Assembly (NCBI RefSeq): GCF_021130785.1
Contig: NW_025776200.1
Span: 868,001-932,000, forward strand
Direction: 5' to 3'
DNA: 64,000 nt
Source of the DNA: Homalodisca vitripennis
Lineage: Eukaryota > Arthropoda > Insecta > Hemiptera > Cicadellidae
Below are positions 1-11,028 of this stretch, piece after piece. Each line of letters starts with the position of its first letter. The first letter of the stretch is position 1. The translations under genes and the position numbers were made by a program. Under the pieces are notes generated by a model that saw only the letters and a list, made by a program, of their open reading frames with translations, searched no databases and was not told the origin of the DNA.

Positions 1-222
1 CAGCAACCACACAAGGCTCCAAAACATTATGAATCAAGACCATCTAAGGCTGTGCAGTTCGACACAGTTGACCACCTACCCGTGCATTCAGGAAAGAAAG
101 AAGCTGGCAGATGCAAGTCACAAGGATGTAAGGGAAAATCACACTTCAGATGCCAGAAATGTGACATATACTTATGTGTGTCAATGGACAGAAATTGCTT
201 CTTCGATTTTCATGTAAAATGA
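1..222 (+). CDS. piggyBac transposase, C-terminal end (partial)
   Basis: Frame 1 is open from the window edge to a TGA at 220-222. The peptide ends in a cysteine-rich tail with CKSQGCKGKSHFRCQKCD followed by YLCVSMDRNCFFDFH, the C-terminal zinc-binding domain of piggyBac-family (DDE_Tnp_1_7) transposases. The phrase VQFDTVDHLPVHS just upstream is also typical of the family. In these enzymes this domain binds the terminal inverted repeats. The catalytic part lies outside the window. No stop interrupts the visible part, so the gene may be intact upstream. Confidence 0.85.
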   Translation, partial: QQPHKAPKHYESRPSKAVQFDTVDHLPVHSGKKEAGRCKSQGCKGKSHFRCQKCDIYLCVSMDRNCFFDFHVK

Positions 223-494
223 TAAAACCAACTATTTACTTTGTAACATATTTAGGTTTTGTATGTTTCCTTGAGCAATAAAGAAATGTTCAGCACGATT
301 ATTGCTTTATTTCTAAATATAACACCATGCTCTTTTAGTCACATTGTCCATGATCATGGACATCTTATTTAGTAAGTATAATAACAAAAAAATTTAAAAA
401 AATATTTTTGTTGTGTATATTTTGACTTAGAACAACTTAGTTTTAAGAGTTTGATTTTACCCCTCTAAAATCACAATGTCTGGGACTAAAAGGG
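1..494 (+). mobile_element. piggyBac element A, right end
   Basis: After the transposase stop there is about 270 bp of AT-rich 3' sequence with a polyadenylation-like aataaa at 278. A perfect palindrome, tgtccatgatcatggaca, lies near 345-362. The sequence then ends in gggactaaaaggg directly abutting TTAA at 495-498. PiggyBac elements end in GGG/CCC against a TTAA target, so I place the right boundary at 494. The left end is outside the window, so the TSD cannot be verified. Confidence 0.7.
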
Positions 495-652
495 TTAAAA
501 GAATCTCCCCCCTTACAACGTGGCAATACTCTAAATTTGCTATGTGTGTCTGAACCAATTGTATAATTATAATTATAGGGGAGCTCAGAATGTCAGCGGA
601 AATGCCCCAAGCCCCACGGATAAGTACAAATAGATCTCATATTTTACAACAA

Positions 653-859
653 CTACAAAAAAGTACAAATAATCGTCTTATATTTACATAAATCAGTCTT
701 CTCCTTCGGCTTAGTGCATTCACTTCCGCCAAACATCAGTGTAATTTCTTCCTATGCTGCCTTCTTAATATCTCTGTTGGAATAATCTTCTGAGGACAGA
801 TCCCATAAAAAGGGCCTCTCTTTAACGGCCATAATAAAACCCTCAGTATTGAAATTAAA
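653..859 (-). pseudogene. MADF-domain protein fragment (stop in domain)
   Basis: On minus, after a plausible splice acceptor (gttacag, 860-866), an open stretch reads FNTEGFIMAVKERPFLWD, then SSEDYSNRDIKKAA. This matches the start of a MADF (Myb/SANT-like, DNA-binding) domain: helix 1, the xRPxLWD motif, and NRDxKxAAW. The next codon is TAG at 752-754 where the family has the invariant tryptophan of AAWEEI. The frame continues with EEITLMFGG to a second stop at 653-655. It could be an exon of a MADF/BESS factor or of a Harbinger companion gene. A single G-to-A change at the Trp codon explains the stop. Confidence 0.55.
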
Positions 860-1375
860 CTGTAACATTATGCAAGAAAAAACCACACGCAAAGACAGGT
901 GTACACGGTTCGCTCGACCACTCAGTACTGTTCGGGTCAGGGGTGTTGTCGGTGGCAGTGCGCGACACACCATTATAACCTATGTTATTTTTGGTTGCAG
1001 TCGTGTCATGGTCGGGTCCGACCAAATTACCGAGACTCTGGTCGTCCGACCGCAGCGTCGCAAGTCGGCTAGTGCGCGCGGTTCCACTTACTTCCATTAT
1101 AAAACTGGCCGCATACGACTGGTCGTGGTCGGTGTAGTGCGCGTCTACCCTAACGGCACCTGTGTACAGCAAGGTTCAATTTTCCCCTCACCATTTTTCC
1201 GATTTCTCTGTTTTGATGTAACTTTCAGTTGTGCCTTCGCAGCTTCCATCACCAGATTAACTTCAGGTGTGTATAACGATTACTAAATACCTTCCTAAGT
1301 GTTAAGTTTAGAAGTAATCATGTTGTTATAAGAAATGTGATTCATAACCTATAAATTGTAGTTTTCCGGCTTTCA
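860..1375. other. GC-rich stretch without recognised gene
   Basis: Between the MADF fragment and the pogo element lies a GC-rich patch, about 890-1180, in an otherwise AT-rich neighbourhood. It contains repeated ggtcg/gtcgg words. Both strands show open frames of about 100-145 codons, but neither resembles a known protein, and overlapping open frames are expected from GC-rich DNA. It could be a promoter, CpG-like region or 5' UTR of the MADF gene. Confidence 0.3.
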
Positions 1376-3720
1376 ACGGGGTAACTTTGGGACTATCCCA
1401 ATGTTACCCCATAAGACTGCATTTTGACGTCTTTTTAGATTGGTTTGTTTTTTTTCGGGATTTGATTGGACAACAATGCCTAGAAATCTTAAAAGACCTC
1501 TTGGAACAAGGCCATACAAAAATTATAAAGAAGAAAGTTTACAAGAAGCCTTATTATTAATCAGAAACAAGACACTATCGATCCAAAACGCATCTTCCAA
1601 ATACGGAATACCAAAAAATACTTTACATTTAAAATCTCAAGAAAAACATACACAACCCGTAGGTCAGAGGCCACTGTATTTTCTGACGAAGAAGAGGAAA
1701 AGTTTGTGGCGCACATTGTTGGATTTCCAGTTAACAGCTTTGATTTATGTTGTGTAGGGAAATCGATTTATGTTGTGTAGGGAAATCGTATCTTGACAGA
1801 ATTGGAAGAAATGAAACACGCTTCAAAAAGACCTTACCAGGAAATGATTGGGCAGATTCCTTCCTAAAGCGCCACAAAGAAGTACTAACACAAAGAACTG
1901 CGAATAAAATATCTTATTCTAGAGCAGCCACTGACAAACAAGTTGTTAACAGTTTTTTTGACAACTTAGAATAAGAGCTTGATAACATTCCAAAGGAAAA
2001 CATTTGGAATTGCGATGAAACAAACCCCGTTGGTTAGCCTGGTTCTGGTAAAGTAATAACTAAACTAGGAACTAAATACCCAGAGAGGATACACAATTCT
2101 TGAAAAGCATGTACTTCTATCATGGTATGTGGCAATGCCGCCGGGGTAGTGGCGCCACCTTACGTGAACTACAAAGCTGAGAAAATATGGTCAACTTGGA
2201 CCGAGAATGGGCCTCCTGATACTCGTTATAATCGAACCAAATCAGGTTGGTTTGATAGCAATTCTTTTGAAGATTCGTTTGTGTCATTGATGCTTCCGAT
2301 TCTCAAGAAACAGGAAGGACCAAAGGTCATCATGGGTGACAACCTCAGTTCTCACATAAACATAGAAGTTATCAAGCAATGTGAGATGAATAACATCAAG
2401 TTTATTGCGTTGCCGCTCAACGCAACTCATCTTTTACAACCTTTAGATGTTGCGTTCTTCCGCCCCATGAAGGTTGCATGGAGAAACATATTAAAAGACT
2501 GGAAAGAGACGGCAGCTCGAAGTCGTTGTACGACAGTACCAAAAGATCAGTTCCTAACCTCTTAAACAGTCTATGGGGTACTATGATTAAAGGCCCAGAC
2601 AACCTTATCCATCAGGAAGTTTGGACGCATCAATTTATTCTATTGTTGGCGAGAGTTTTCTCGAACAGATTACAATGGAGCGTCAAGAGGCTACTAAAGG
2701 TTAAAGATTACAGAGAAAGAAAAAGTTAAATGTACCTCCTGGAAAAAGTATATCCTCAGAAGAATTCCAAGCAGCTGCACTACCAATGGATCAGCCATCC
2801 ACTTCAACTGGAGTTCAATCATGCAACACGAGAGTACGGCCAGATTTGAAGAAACTCGAAAAAATGGAAAAAGAGAGTCGTAGACAGCAGTACTGAGGAA
2901 GAGGATGACAGGTTTTCTGTTCAAGACTCTGAAGACTCGGAGACATTTAGTGAGTTTGAGAATCAAGATGTGACCCCATCCATTCCACTCGAACAAACAT
3001 CAGCTGATGTCGTACATCTAGAAGTCGGGGACTTCGTCCTTGTAAGATACCAATGTGAACTGTATCCAGGAAGAATAATAGAGTTCGACGAAGATGGCGA
3101 TATTCTTATATCCGCAATGAAGAGGTCAGCTTCAAATTGGAAGTGGCCTAACCCTCCTGACGAGATCCACTATTCAAATGACGAAATTGTGAAAACATTT
3201 GATAAACCAGAACAAATTGGCTGGCGAGAAATTTACAGAGTTAAAGAGCTAGAACTGTACAGTGACCTTCTTTCTTTGGTTATTGTATAGCCAACATGTG
3301 TTTGGACAATGTTACGTTGTAAAACATTATTGCTTGTTTTTGTCATACAGAGTTGTGTGTTTATGACCTCTGAAATATAATACAGATGGGTAAAATTGGT
3401 ACACGCTCATTTTCCCAGTTATTTCTTATGTAAACAGTACTGCTATACGATATTGTGGGGTAACATTAGTACAATGACTTGTTTCCTGCTGTTTCTAATG
3501 GAGACAAAGTGCTGTCTCAATGTTACCCCAATCAAAGGGGTAAGATTGGGACAACTTAATTTGTTTTAATGAAATACCGTATGTTCTATAGTTTTTATCT
3601 TTCAACATTTTGAAAGAGGAAGGATGACCGTACATGTTAATGATTTTTTCAGTATTTTAACTGTAAAAATAAGGACAGGAGCTGTTGGAACATTTGAAAG
3701 GTGTCCCAAAGTTACCCCGT
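1376..3720 (+). mobile_element. pogo/Tigger-like DNA transposon 1, degenerate
   Basis: The left end reads acggggtaactttgggac at 1376-1393, and its exact reverse complement lies at 3703-3720, giving 18-bp terminal inverted repeats around a decayed pogo transposase. Further ggggtaac/gttacccc words occur inside both ends (1395-1410, 3456-3465, 3521-3541), so the subterminal regions are themselves palindromic. A TA target duplication is not visible at these exact ends. The right flank is piggyBac coding sequence, but the left flank is not, so the left flank was probably deleted or rearranged after insertion. Confidence 0.7.
1476..3290 (+). pseudogene. pogo/Tigger (jerky-like) DDE transposase
   Basis: Starts at ATG 1476 (MPRNLKRPLG). 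An N-terminal psq/CENP-B-type helix-turn-helix is seen as EESLQEALLLI with ASSKYGIPKNTL. The DDE_1 catalytic core is broken over several frames: the first aspartate is in NCDETN (about 2012), the second in VIMGDNLSSH (about 2326), and the third in LLQPLDVAFFRPMK (about 2436). The C-terminal extension has VGDFVLVRYQCELYPGR, common to jerky-like pogo proteins of insects. At least four frameshifts or stops are present, so it is inactive. Pogo transposases excise and insert by cut-and-paste at TA. Confidence 0.85.
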
Positions 3721-3853
3721 CCTACGCTACTACCGTAGGTGGTGTAGGGCATACGGAGAAGGTTGTCCTAGACCTTATGAAGGATTATTTGGGACAAGGC
3801 CATTCAGTGTATATGGACAATTTTTATAACAGCTACGCCCTTGCTTCGAAATT
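3721..3853 (+). pseudogene. piggyBac B transposase, 5' fragment
   Basis: Reads GGVGHTEKVVLDLMKDY then GHSVYMDNFYNSYALASKL, the region around the second catalytic aspartate (MDN) of piggyBac transposases. The reading frame is interrupted exactly at the Sola-like element boundary (3853/3854) and resumes at 14813. The N-terminal half is missing: upstream DNA is the pogo element and then unrelated sequence. Confidence 0.85.
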
Positions 3854-4172
3854 GAGGCGGTAGCTGCTAGAAGGGCCTATCTCGAGATGGGCCCTTTTTG
3901 CGGAGATGGCTTTTATTTTTTCTCCATATGTTTAAGTATAACCTCCATCTCACTCATTCAAATATTCCTCTTTGTTGTAAAGATAAACCTATTTAAACGT
4001 CTATGTGTCGAGAGCCCCTTCTAACATAGACAAATGGTGGCATCAGCTGGCTGTGTGTTTGTGTTTTCTGCTGTACAATATAAACTCACTTCTTGTTGTT
4101 TTGTATTGTGATTGTGTAGCTTACAAGTAGTATTTGAGTGTTTTATTTAGATTGGTGTTAGATACTGAAGAA

Positions 4173-5849
4173 ATGAGTGGTGAACTTCTTTTGAAATCTA
4201 ACTCAAAAGGTGTAAAGAGAAAAGTAGCTAGCACTGAACAGTGGGGCCGTAATGTTCGGAAACAAAAGCGGCAGTCGGGCCTAGGTTATACTTCCACTTC
4301 GGGAAAAGATGTTCCTCCGAAAGTTAATAATACAGTTCAATCTTGTTGCAAAAGGGTTGAGTGCTACAAAAAGTTCTCATTTGATAAAATTACTTGACAT
4401 TTTCAACCATTTTTACGGAAATCCTTTGGGTAAAAGTGGTCAAGATTCATACTTGAGTAGTTGCATGACATTACAGGATAAGAAAACTGAGTGTTTGGTT
4501 AAAAGTGGGAGTAAGAAAATTGATCGATCTGCTGTTTGGAAGTATCACATTAATTTTAATGGAAAACAGTTACAGGTATGTCGAAATCTTATTTTGTCAA
4601 TATTTCAAGTATCACAAAAAAGGATTAGAATAATCCAGGCTAAGTTGATGGCAGGGGAGTCCTTTCAAGAGAGAGAAGAGGAAAACATACTAAGAAATGC
4701 CTCGAGGAAACTGTGTGGCAACTTACTACTGAATATTTAAAAAAAATTCCATATAGGCCTAGTCATTATACTAAGTCAAATAGGCTGTATTTTGAAACCC
4801 AACTATCACAATCATAGGCATTTACAAGTTGTTTTCCGAGTATTACATGGAGAAAACTGGAAATGCTCTGCAAATGAAATATAAAACCTATTTTAAAATT
4901 TTTATAAGGACAAACTTTGCTCTAAAACGTCTAAAAACGGATGTGTGCGACTATTGCACCCAATGTCAGAAAAATCTTGAAATCAACCAAAACGATCCAT
5001 GCCGTAATGACTATAATATTCATAAAAGAAGATCTGAAAGATTTGATAAAACAGTGCAAACAATCTAATGATGTCTTAGTTTTGGAGTTCGACTACTCCC
5101 AGAACCTTCCCTTACCCAAGTTAAATATCACTTCCCAATTTTATAAAAGGCTTTTATGGCTGTATTTATTTAATGTTCATGTTCACAATGATGATACGTC
5201 CTATTTCTATACGTTTATTGAAGGTGAGTCAAAAAAGGGTGCTAACTCTGTTGCGTCATTTGTTTTTGATTGTTTTGAAAAGGTTTTCAACAAACTTCAA
5301 AATATAAAAGAAGTTGTGCTGTTGTCGGACGCGTGTGGCGGCCAGAATAAAAATGCCACAATGACACAGTTTTGTTCATGGTTTTCAAAGAAATATAATG
5401 TAAAGGTTAAACAGATATTTCCAGTTAGGGGACACTCTTTCAATCAATGCGATAGGAACTTTGGATTGGTAAAAAAACAGCTCAAGCAGAATGAAATAGT
5501 TGAAAATCCCAGACTACCTTGAGAGAATAGTTCTTTCTCGCCATAAACCATCTCCGTTCATACTGGTTCACGATGCATCAATAATCGTAAACTGGGACAA
5601 AGCTCTTGCTCCCTTTTTTTTACGTAATCCAAAATCAATTGAAATGAAAAGAATTCCAACAGAAACTACACCTAAGTATGGTATTCAAAAAATATACAGT
5701 GATTATGTTTGATCCATCTGGAACTATACCATGCTGTAAAACATTTTCTACAGGAGTTTATGAGCAGTTTCAGCACATGCGCACTTTCTCCGCAGATCTT
5801 GATCTTCAACGTACATCTTCCATACAAATTAATAAAAGTAAAGTAGATG
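4173..5849 (+). pseudogene. Sola-like transposase (DDD type), main part
   Basis: Starts at ATG 4173 (MSGELLLKSNSK). A cysteine-containing N-terminal part (SCCKRVECYKKFSFDK) is followed by IFNHFYGNPLGKSGQD. The putative catalytic region is open from about 5060 to 5519: EFDYSQNLPLPKL (first D), LSDACGGQNKN (second D) and CDRNFGLVKK (third D). The SD.CGGQNKN signature belongs to a transposase family common in arthropod genomes and usually left uncharacterised. I assign it to Sola by its 4-bp target duplication. Several frameshifts break the gene (near 4390, 4740, 5050, 5515, 5700). The hAT 2 insertion at 5849/5850 cuts off the C-terminus. Confidence 0.7.
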
Positions 5850-6166
5850 CGGTGGCGTAACTAACGCCAATGCAACCAATGCGGTGCATTGGGGCGCAGG
5901 CCTTCAGGGGGCGCAGGCCCTAGAAGGGCGCAAAAGTGTTTTTTTTTTAATTGAAGCTAAATTTGTGGGTAACAAAACATTTGACCACCGAGTTGTATTC
6001 GTTATTCTAACAGTACAATAGTATGAACTATTAATACACTATTTAAAAATATTCTCATGATGAGTATATTTGAAATGAAATATGATAACTAGTCCACTCA
6101 AGTCTAGGTTATCTGCGATGTTACTATGCCGGACTGATACGTTCAGTTTGAATGTTGGGACACTAC

Positions 6167-9100
6167 CAGTGTTGCCAATCCACTTTTGGAAAATTCCCAC
6201 CAGTACCTGAAAAAAATACCACCTATGAGCCCAAATTACCACCTTGCTTTAAAAGTATATTTAGGCTACTAAAGTGTGTTATCGACATCGTATGACAGTC
6301 TATATTTGTAAATGCAGGGTGTCTACCAAAACTGAACATATAAAATTCCCTGACTTTTCCAGGTTTTCTAGGTTAGACACTCTTAAATGGCTTAACGAGC
6401 AGGATTTTTTATTGCATTGAATATGGTTGATTTTTAGAGCATAATATCATAACTTATATTGTAAAAAAATTAACTTTTTAACTTTTTTACAGAGACAATT
6501 TGCATGAAAAAAAGTTAGTTTCAGAAAAACAAATTTAACTTTCAATGAGCTTGGATCCATGCCAAAGGTTTTTTAAATAGAAACTTGTAAACTGATAAAG
6601 CAGACATTAATCATGCAATCCTGCTGTGATTCAAAGAAGGAGTAAAGGAATATAATATGTAAATGACTTCTAAAATCTCACTGTCAACCAGCTAAAGCAC
6701 AGGCTTTAGGTTGAACATACTATAGGCCTACAAAGTATTATTTTAGGAAAGGCCTACCAAAACCAAACATGCAAGGTTAAGCAAAAATACTTACAACACT
6801 CTTTCATGATATCCTAACCTCCAAAATAGGTTGTTTACTGATGTACAGTTTAATAAATTTGTATGATAAATCACATGAAACTGTTATGTGTTGTTCTAAA
6901 AAATCCACTTTTTTCCTTTAACTCAACTTGTAGCTTTATGGAAAAAAATTACACTAGATCACTGTTTTTAAATGTGTTAACCACAATTTTTTAATGTCAG
7001 GCAAAGTGCTAGGCACACATAGTCTTGAAATTAAAACCTTAGAAGGCTTAGCATTACCATGATGTGTTTAGCCTACTCTATAACTCAGGTTCAAATATTT
7101 ATTTATATATAAATATATATATATATAATATACACACAAATTTATTTCACAATATATCACTTGATGACCAAAATATGAAAATCACAATATATTTGGCTAT
7201 ATTAACACAGTTTTAGTTTTTTTAAAAGCCAAATAATAATAATAAGGCCTAATTTCTTATTGCCATATATTTCTTGTGAGCATTTTCCTTGGTAGGTTCA
7301 AATTTAACACATCCACCGCTATTTCGGATTCCTTCCCTTGTACCCATCAATGAAACGACTGTTTTCTGTTTTCAATTTGTTTCTGTCATTGGTTTTGCAA
7401 TGCTTCAGTTCACTGAATATTCGTTCGACAGAATGAATTTGAAAATGGCAGTATAAAAAGTAAGTTAAACACTTTTTGTATTTCTGTAAACATAGCATCT
7501 CCAGCGACTGTCTTTAGACTGAATACAGCCTTCCAATATTGCATAGCAGACTCATTTGCATCAAGTTTATGCTCTTTGAAGTCTAGCAAAGCATGACTTT
7601 TCCACTGTTTGTCGAGTTTTTGGACATCAACAACTTTCTTCAGAACGGGAAATCTGTTAATGACATGAGCCAAAGACCTTACTTTGAAGGTATTGGGCAC
7701 TTTTTGGCTCCAAGACACTGAGGACATCAAAAACTTCATCAGAAAAATCAAATCTAGATTTGATTTGTGTGACCAATTCCACATAGAAGCTTAAAATACT
7801 TTTTAAGAAAACTTCAATATCTTTCTTTTCTGCATTTTTTCTTTAATTCATTAAATGTTTCTGTTGCCTGAATGCCTAAATATATTTGTTCTAATTGCAG
7901 GAAATGACGGGGGTTTTGAATGCTCAATGGACATGATGGGTGTATTTTTAATGTAGTTTAAGTCCATGTAGTTTGTACACAGATCTTGAAGCATCTTGTG
8001 AACCTCTGGTCGCAATCTATGGAGAAGTGGTGTTTCGGATTGGAACATTACATTAAAATCTGTAGCATACCAAGAACATAAGACATAAACTCCAAGTATA
8101 AGTAGATAAATTGGTTGTTCATAGCAGCTAACATGCTATCCACTGTGTTTGACGGGTCTTCGACAGAAGCGGTCAGCAGGTAGGCCTTCAACGGTTGAAA
8201 TTGTTCAATCACTCTGTCAACGCAAGATTTTAATGACAGCCATCTTGTTACTGCTGGTGATAGTATTTTGTGGATTTCCTCTTGAAAAAACTCTTGGAAC
8301 TGTACAAAAGGCAGACTGTCTCCCAAAACTTCTGCTGAAGTGAGCCCCAAGATTTCGGAGCAAATCCTCCACTGTCTTTGGTAACTTCATACATGCTTTA
8401 CTTGCCGCCAGGTGGATCATGTGGCAAGAACACTTGAACATGCAATGTGAGGGATTTCTATTTTCAAAAGTGAAAAAACCGAATGATGCTGCCCCACCAT
8501 CACATTACATGTGTCAGAACTAAATCCCACTAAGTTTTCAATGGGTATATTTTTTGATTTCAGCGAGTTCATCATACCAGTGAATAATTCATCAGCAGTG
8601 CTAGATTTGACTTCAAACATGTCAAATAAATTAGTTTTTTGGCGTTCCAGTTACATCATCAATATAGATAACTGTGAGGGCACATTGATTAACCGATGCC
8701 TGATCCGTTGTCTCATCCATGATCAAGGAGAAAAAAACGATCCTGGTGCCCTTAGTTTTTGGTAAATCAATTCCATGAATGCGGGACCTAAGGCTTTTTT
8801 AATCACAGTTGTTGTTTTAGTGCGTTTCATACACAGTTTAGCAGCAATTTTCTGAGTCCGGAAAGACCGATTTGCACAGCGGAATCAATGTATCCATCAG
8901 CGAAAATGGGGCAGGTTGTTGGTTGCAATTAGGCCGGCTAATTTTAATTCTGCTCGTTTGACACTTTTATCTGTTGTAGTTCTTTGAACAATTTTTTTTT
9001 AAGTCTTTGTTAGTGGCTATCTCCTTGATTAATTTTAGGTGCTTGAGGGACTTTCCATGACGCACAATCTCTGTTTTTATGCGCCCCCATGGACTGGCAT

Positions 9101-10673
9101 CACAGACAGACACTACAATATGCCATGTCTTGTCCGGTTCTTTCTTTGACTTTTTTTTGTAGCCAGTTTTTTGAAACTGGGGGTCATTCAACCAGTTTGA
9201 ATTGAATTTTCTTTCTTTTTTACTAGGCCTAATGGTGGCAGTATGGGTAAACCTAGACACAATTTTAGGCCTAGCAGCAGTTTTTGGTTGGGTGGTATTT
9301 GAAGTTGAGTGTACGGCTAGGTCTGTATCAAGCTCAGTTTCCTTGCTACTAGCAGCAATATTAACCTGGTCCTCCTCACTAGAGCTTTGACCTAATGGTT
9401 CTGGATCATCTGGATCTATTCCTAAGTCTTCGTACTCCATTGGGATTGCAAGAGACATTGAACTAGGCCAAATAGATTTTTTGCTCGATTCACCATGTGA
9501 GCTTTCTACAAACGACTTGCTCTGTCTACTTTCATCATCTTTGTCTTTTTTCTCATCTTCATCTTTCTTAGGCTTAGGCCTACCTTTAATAATAAACTTA
9601 TCCATCTTAGTAACTTAAGTTTAGTCCAATTTAGAGATTCATGTCAATAAAGCTAGTTCAAAGTTAGATGGATTGTAAATGGAAAATGTAAATTAGTTAG
9701 GCCAACACTAACTATAGTTAGGTGAATGTTTTTAGTTAAGCTTAGGGAAAACAATTATGAAGCAGAGCAGATAGGCTAGTAGTAGGTATTACAAAGCATA
9801 AATAGGACTAGGTCGTTACCTAGCTATAGGCCCCTAATCATATTTACAAAACAAAATGATTTGTATGAACTTAAAGCAGCAAAGCTAGCTCTCAAAAGTG
9901 TCATCTACACTCTAAAAATAATAGTCCAAGAAGAAAAATAGCATTGCAAAAAAGAGATCTACGTTCTTAAGTTATATGCCACTATAAAATAATGGTCCAA
10001 GGGGAAAAGATTGGCCAAGCACTACTAACAGTTATGACATGAACACAATAAAAATAATGGGCTAGTCCGAGAAGAAAAAATATTGCTACATTTTTGTAGC
10101 CTATACCTTGGCCACAGTCTACACAATTTCACTACATACTTTACTATTCTAGGTCCACGGATTAAAATGCACGATAAAGAAAACTTGAAATCTTACGTAT
10201 CTTGGAAAAACGTACTTAACTAAAGCCAACTCACACGGCTATGAAATCTTATCATCCATTAAACTGATCAACTTATCTCAACTGAATAACTTCACTAGAA
10301 GAAATAAGAAAAATAGAAACCAAAATTCAAGAGAAGAAGAAACACTAACACTATTACTAACAGCATAGACTAAATATCCCTGGTGTTGTTGTTATCATAG
10401 ACTAACTATGCCAACCGTCAATTTCTATCTTAGCATAGAGTATTAAAAACAACAACAATCTGAATACATATTGTAATATTATATCGATTGAATGTGTTGA
10501 ATGGGAAATCAATCAGGTTACCTGAAAGCGGAATTCTCAGTGTTCGTTGTTTTCCCTAATTAATTTAAAGTTACCACCAATTTACCACCGGGGCAAAATT
10601 ACCCACCTGAAATACCACCGAGACCTTAAATTACCACAAAAATGTGGTAATTACCACCCGATTGGCAACGCTG
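6167..10673 (-). mobile_element. hAT element 1, innermost
   Basis: Left end cagtgttgccaatc (6167) and right end gattggcaacgctg (to 10673) are inverted repeats of hAT type. A perfect 8-bp duplication, gacactac, lies at 6159-6166 and 10674-10681. Both ends carry clustered ttaccacc/taccacc words, probably subterminal transposase-binding repeats. It is inserted in the left non-coding region of hAT 2. Its transposase runs on minus. The 6.2-7.3 kb and 9.6-10.6 kb parts hold no gene. Confidence 0.92.
7319..9605 (-). pseudogene. hAT transposase 1
   Basis: Starts at MDKFIIKGRPKPKK (9605). A charged N-terminal region of about 130 residues leads into RKFNSNWLNDPQF, seen in ZNF862/KIAA1586-type hAT proteins. 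The RNase-H-like core is broken over several frames and includes KCSCHMIHLAASKA and RWLSLKSCVDRVI. The C-terminal hATC dimerisation domain has LPFSNS followed, in another frame, by ERIFSELKHCKT, and stops at 7319-7321. At least five frameshifts make it non-functional. Confidence 0.8.
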
Positions 10674-11028
10674 GACACTACTGAGCCGCGCGCTGTCCCC
10701 ACAACTCAGTTTTACTCCGTAACTGCTGCGCATCTCAAGGTCATGCGGCATGTAGTAGGCCGCCGCCCCTCCCCTCTCGTGTGCCGGGTGCCTGGGCGAG
10801 TCCAAGTCTCGGCGGGGGAGGGGTGGCCGCTGCGCACTCACAGACTAGTCACCCTGTCCTGTCAGTCGGTCCTTGTTAGTACGATTGTGCGGTTCAGTAG
10901 TGTGAGTTTTATTACAAAACAATTTTGTCTGTGTATTTGTTATACAATTTAAATCAGTGGACCGTTTTTACCGTATAAATTTGTGCGTTTTTAATGGATT
11001 TCGTTATGATTGTTTGTGATTGAACGAA

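Noticed and set aside
849..1286. 145-codon open frame in GC-rich DNA
   Set aside because: No family resemblance, and an overlapping open frame on the other strand indicates compositional origin.
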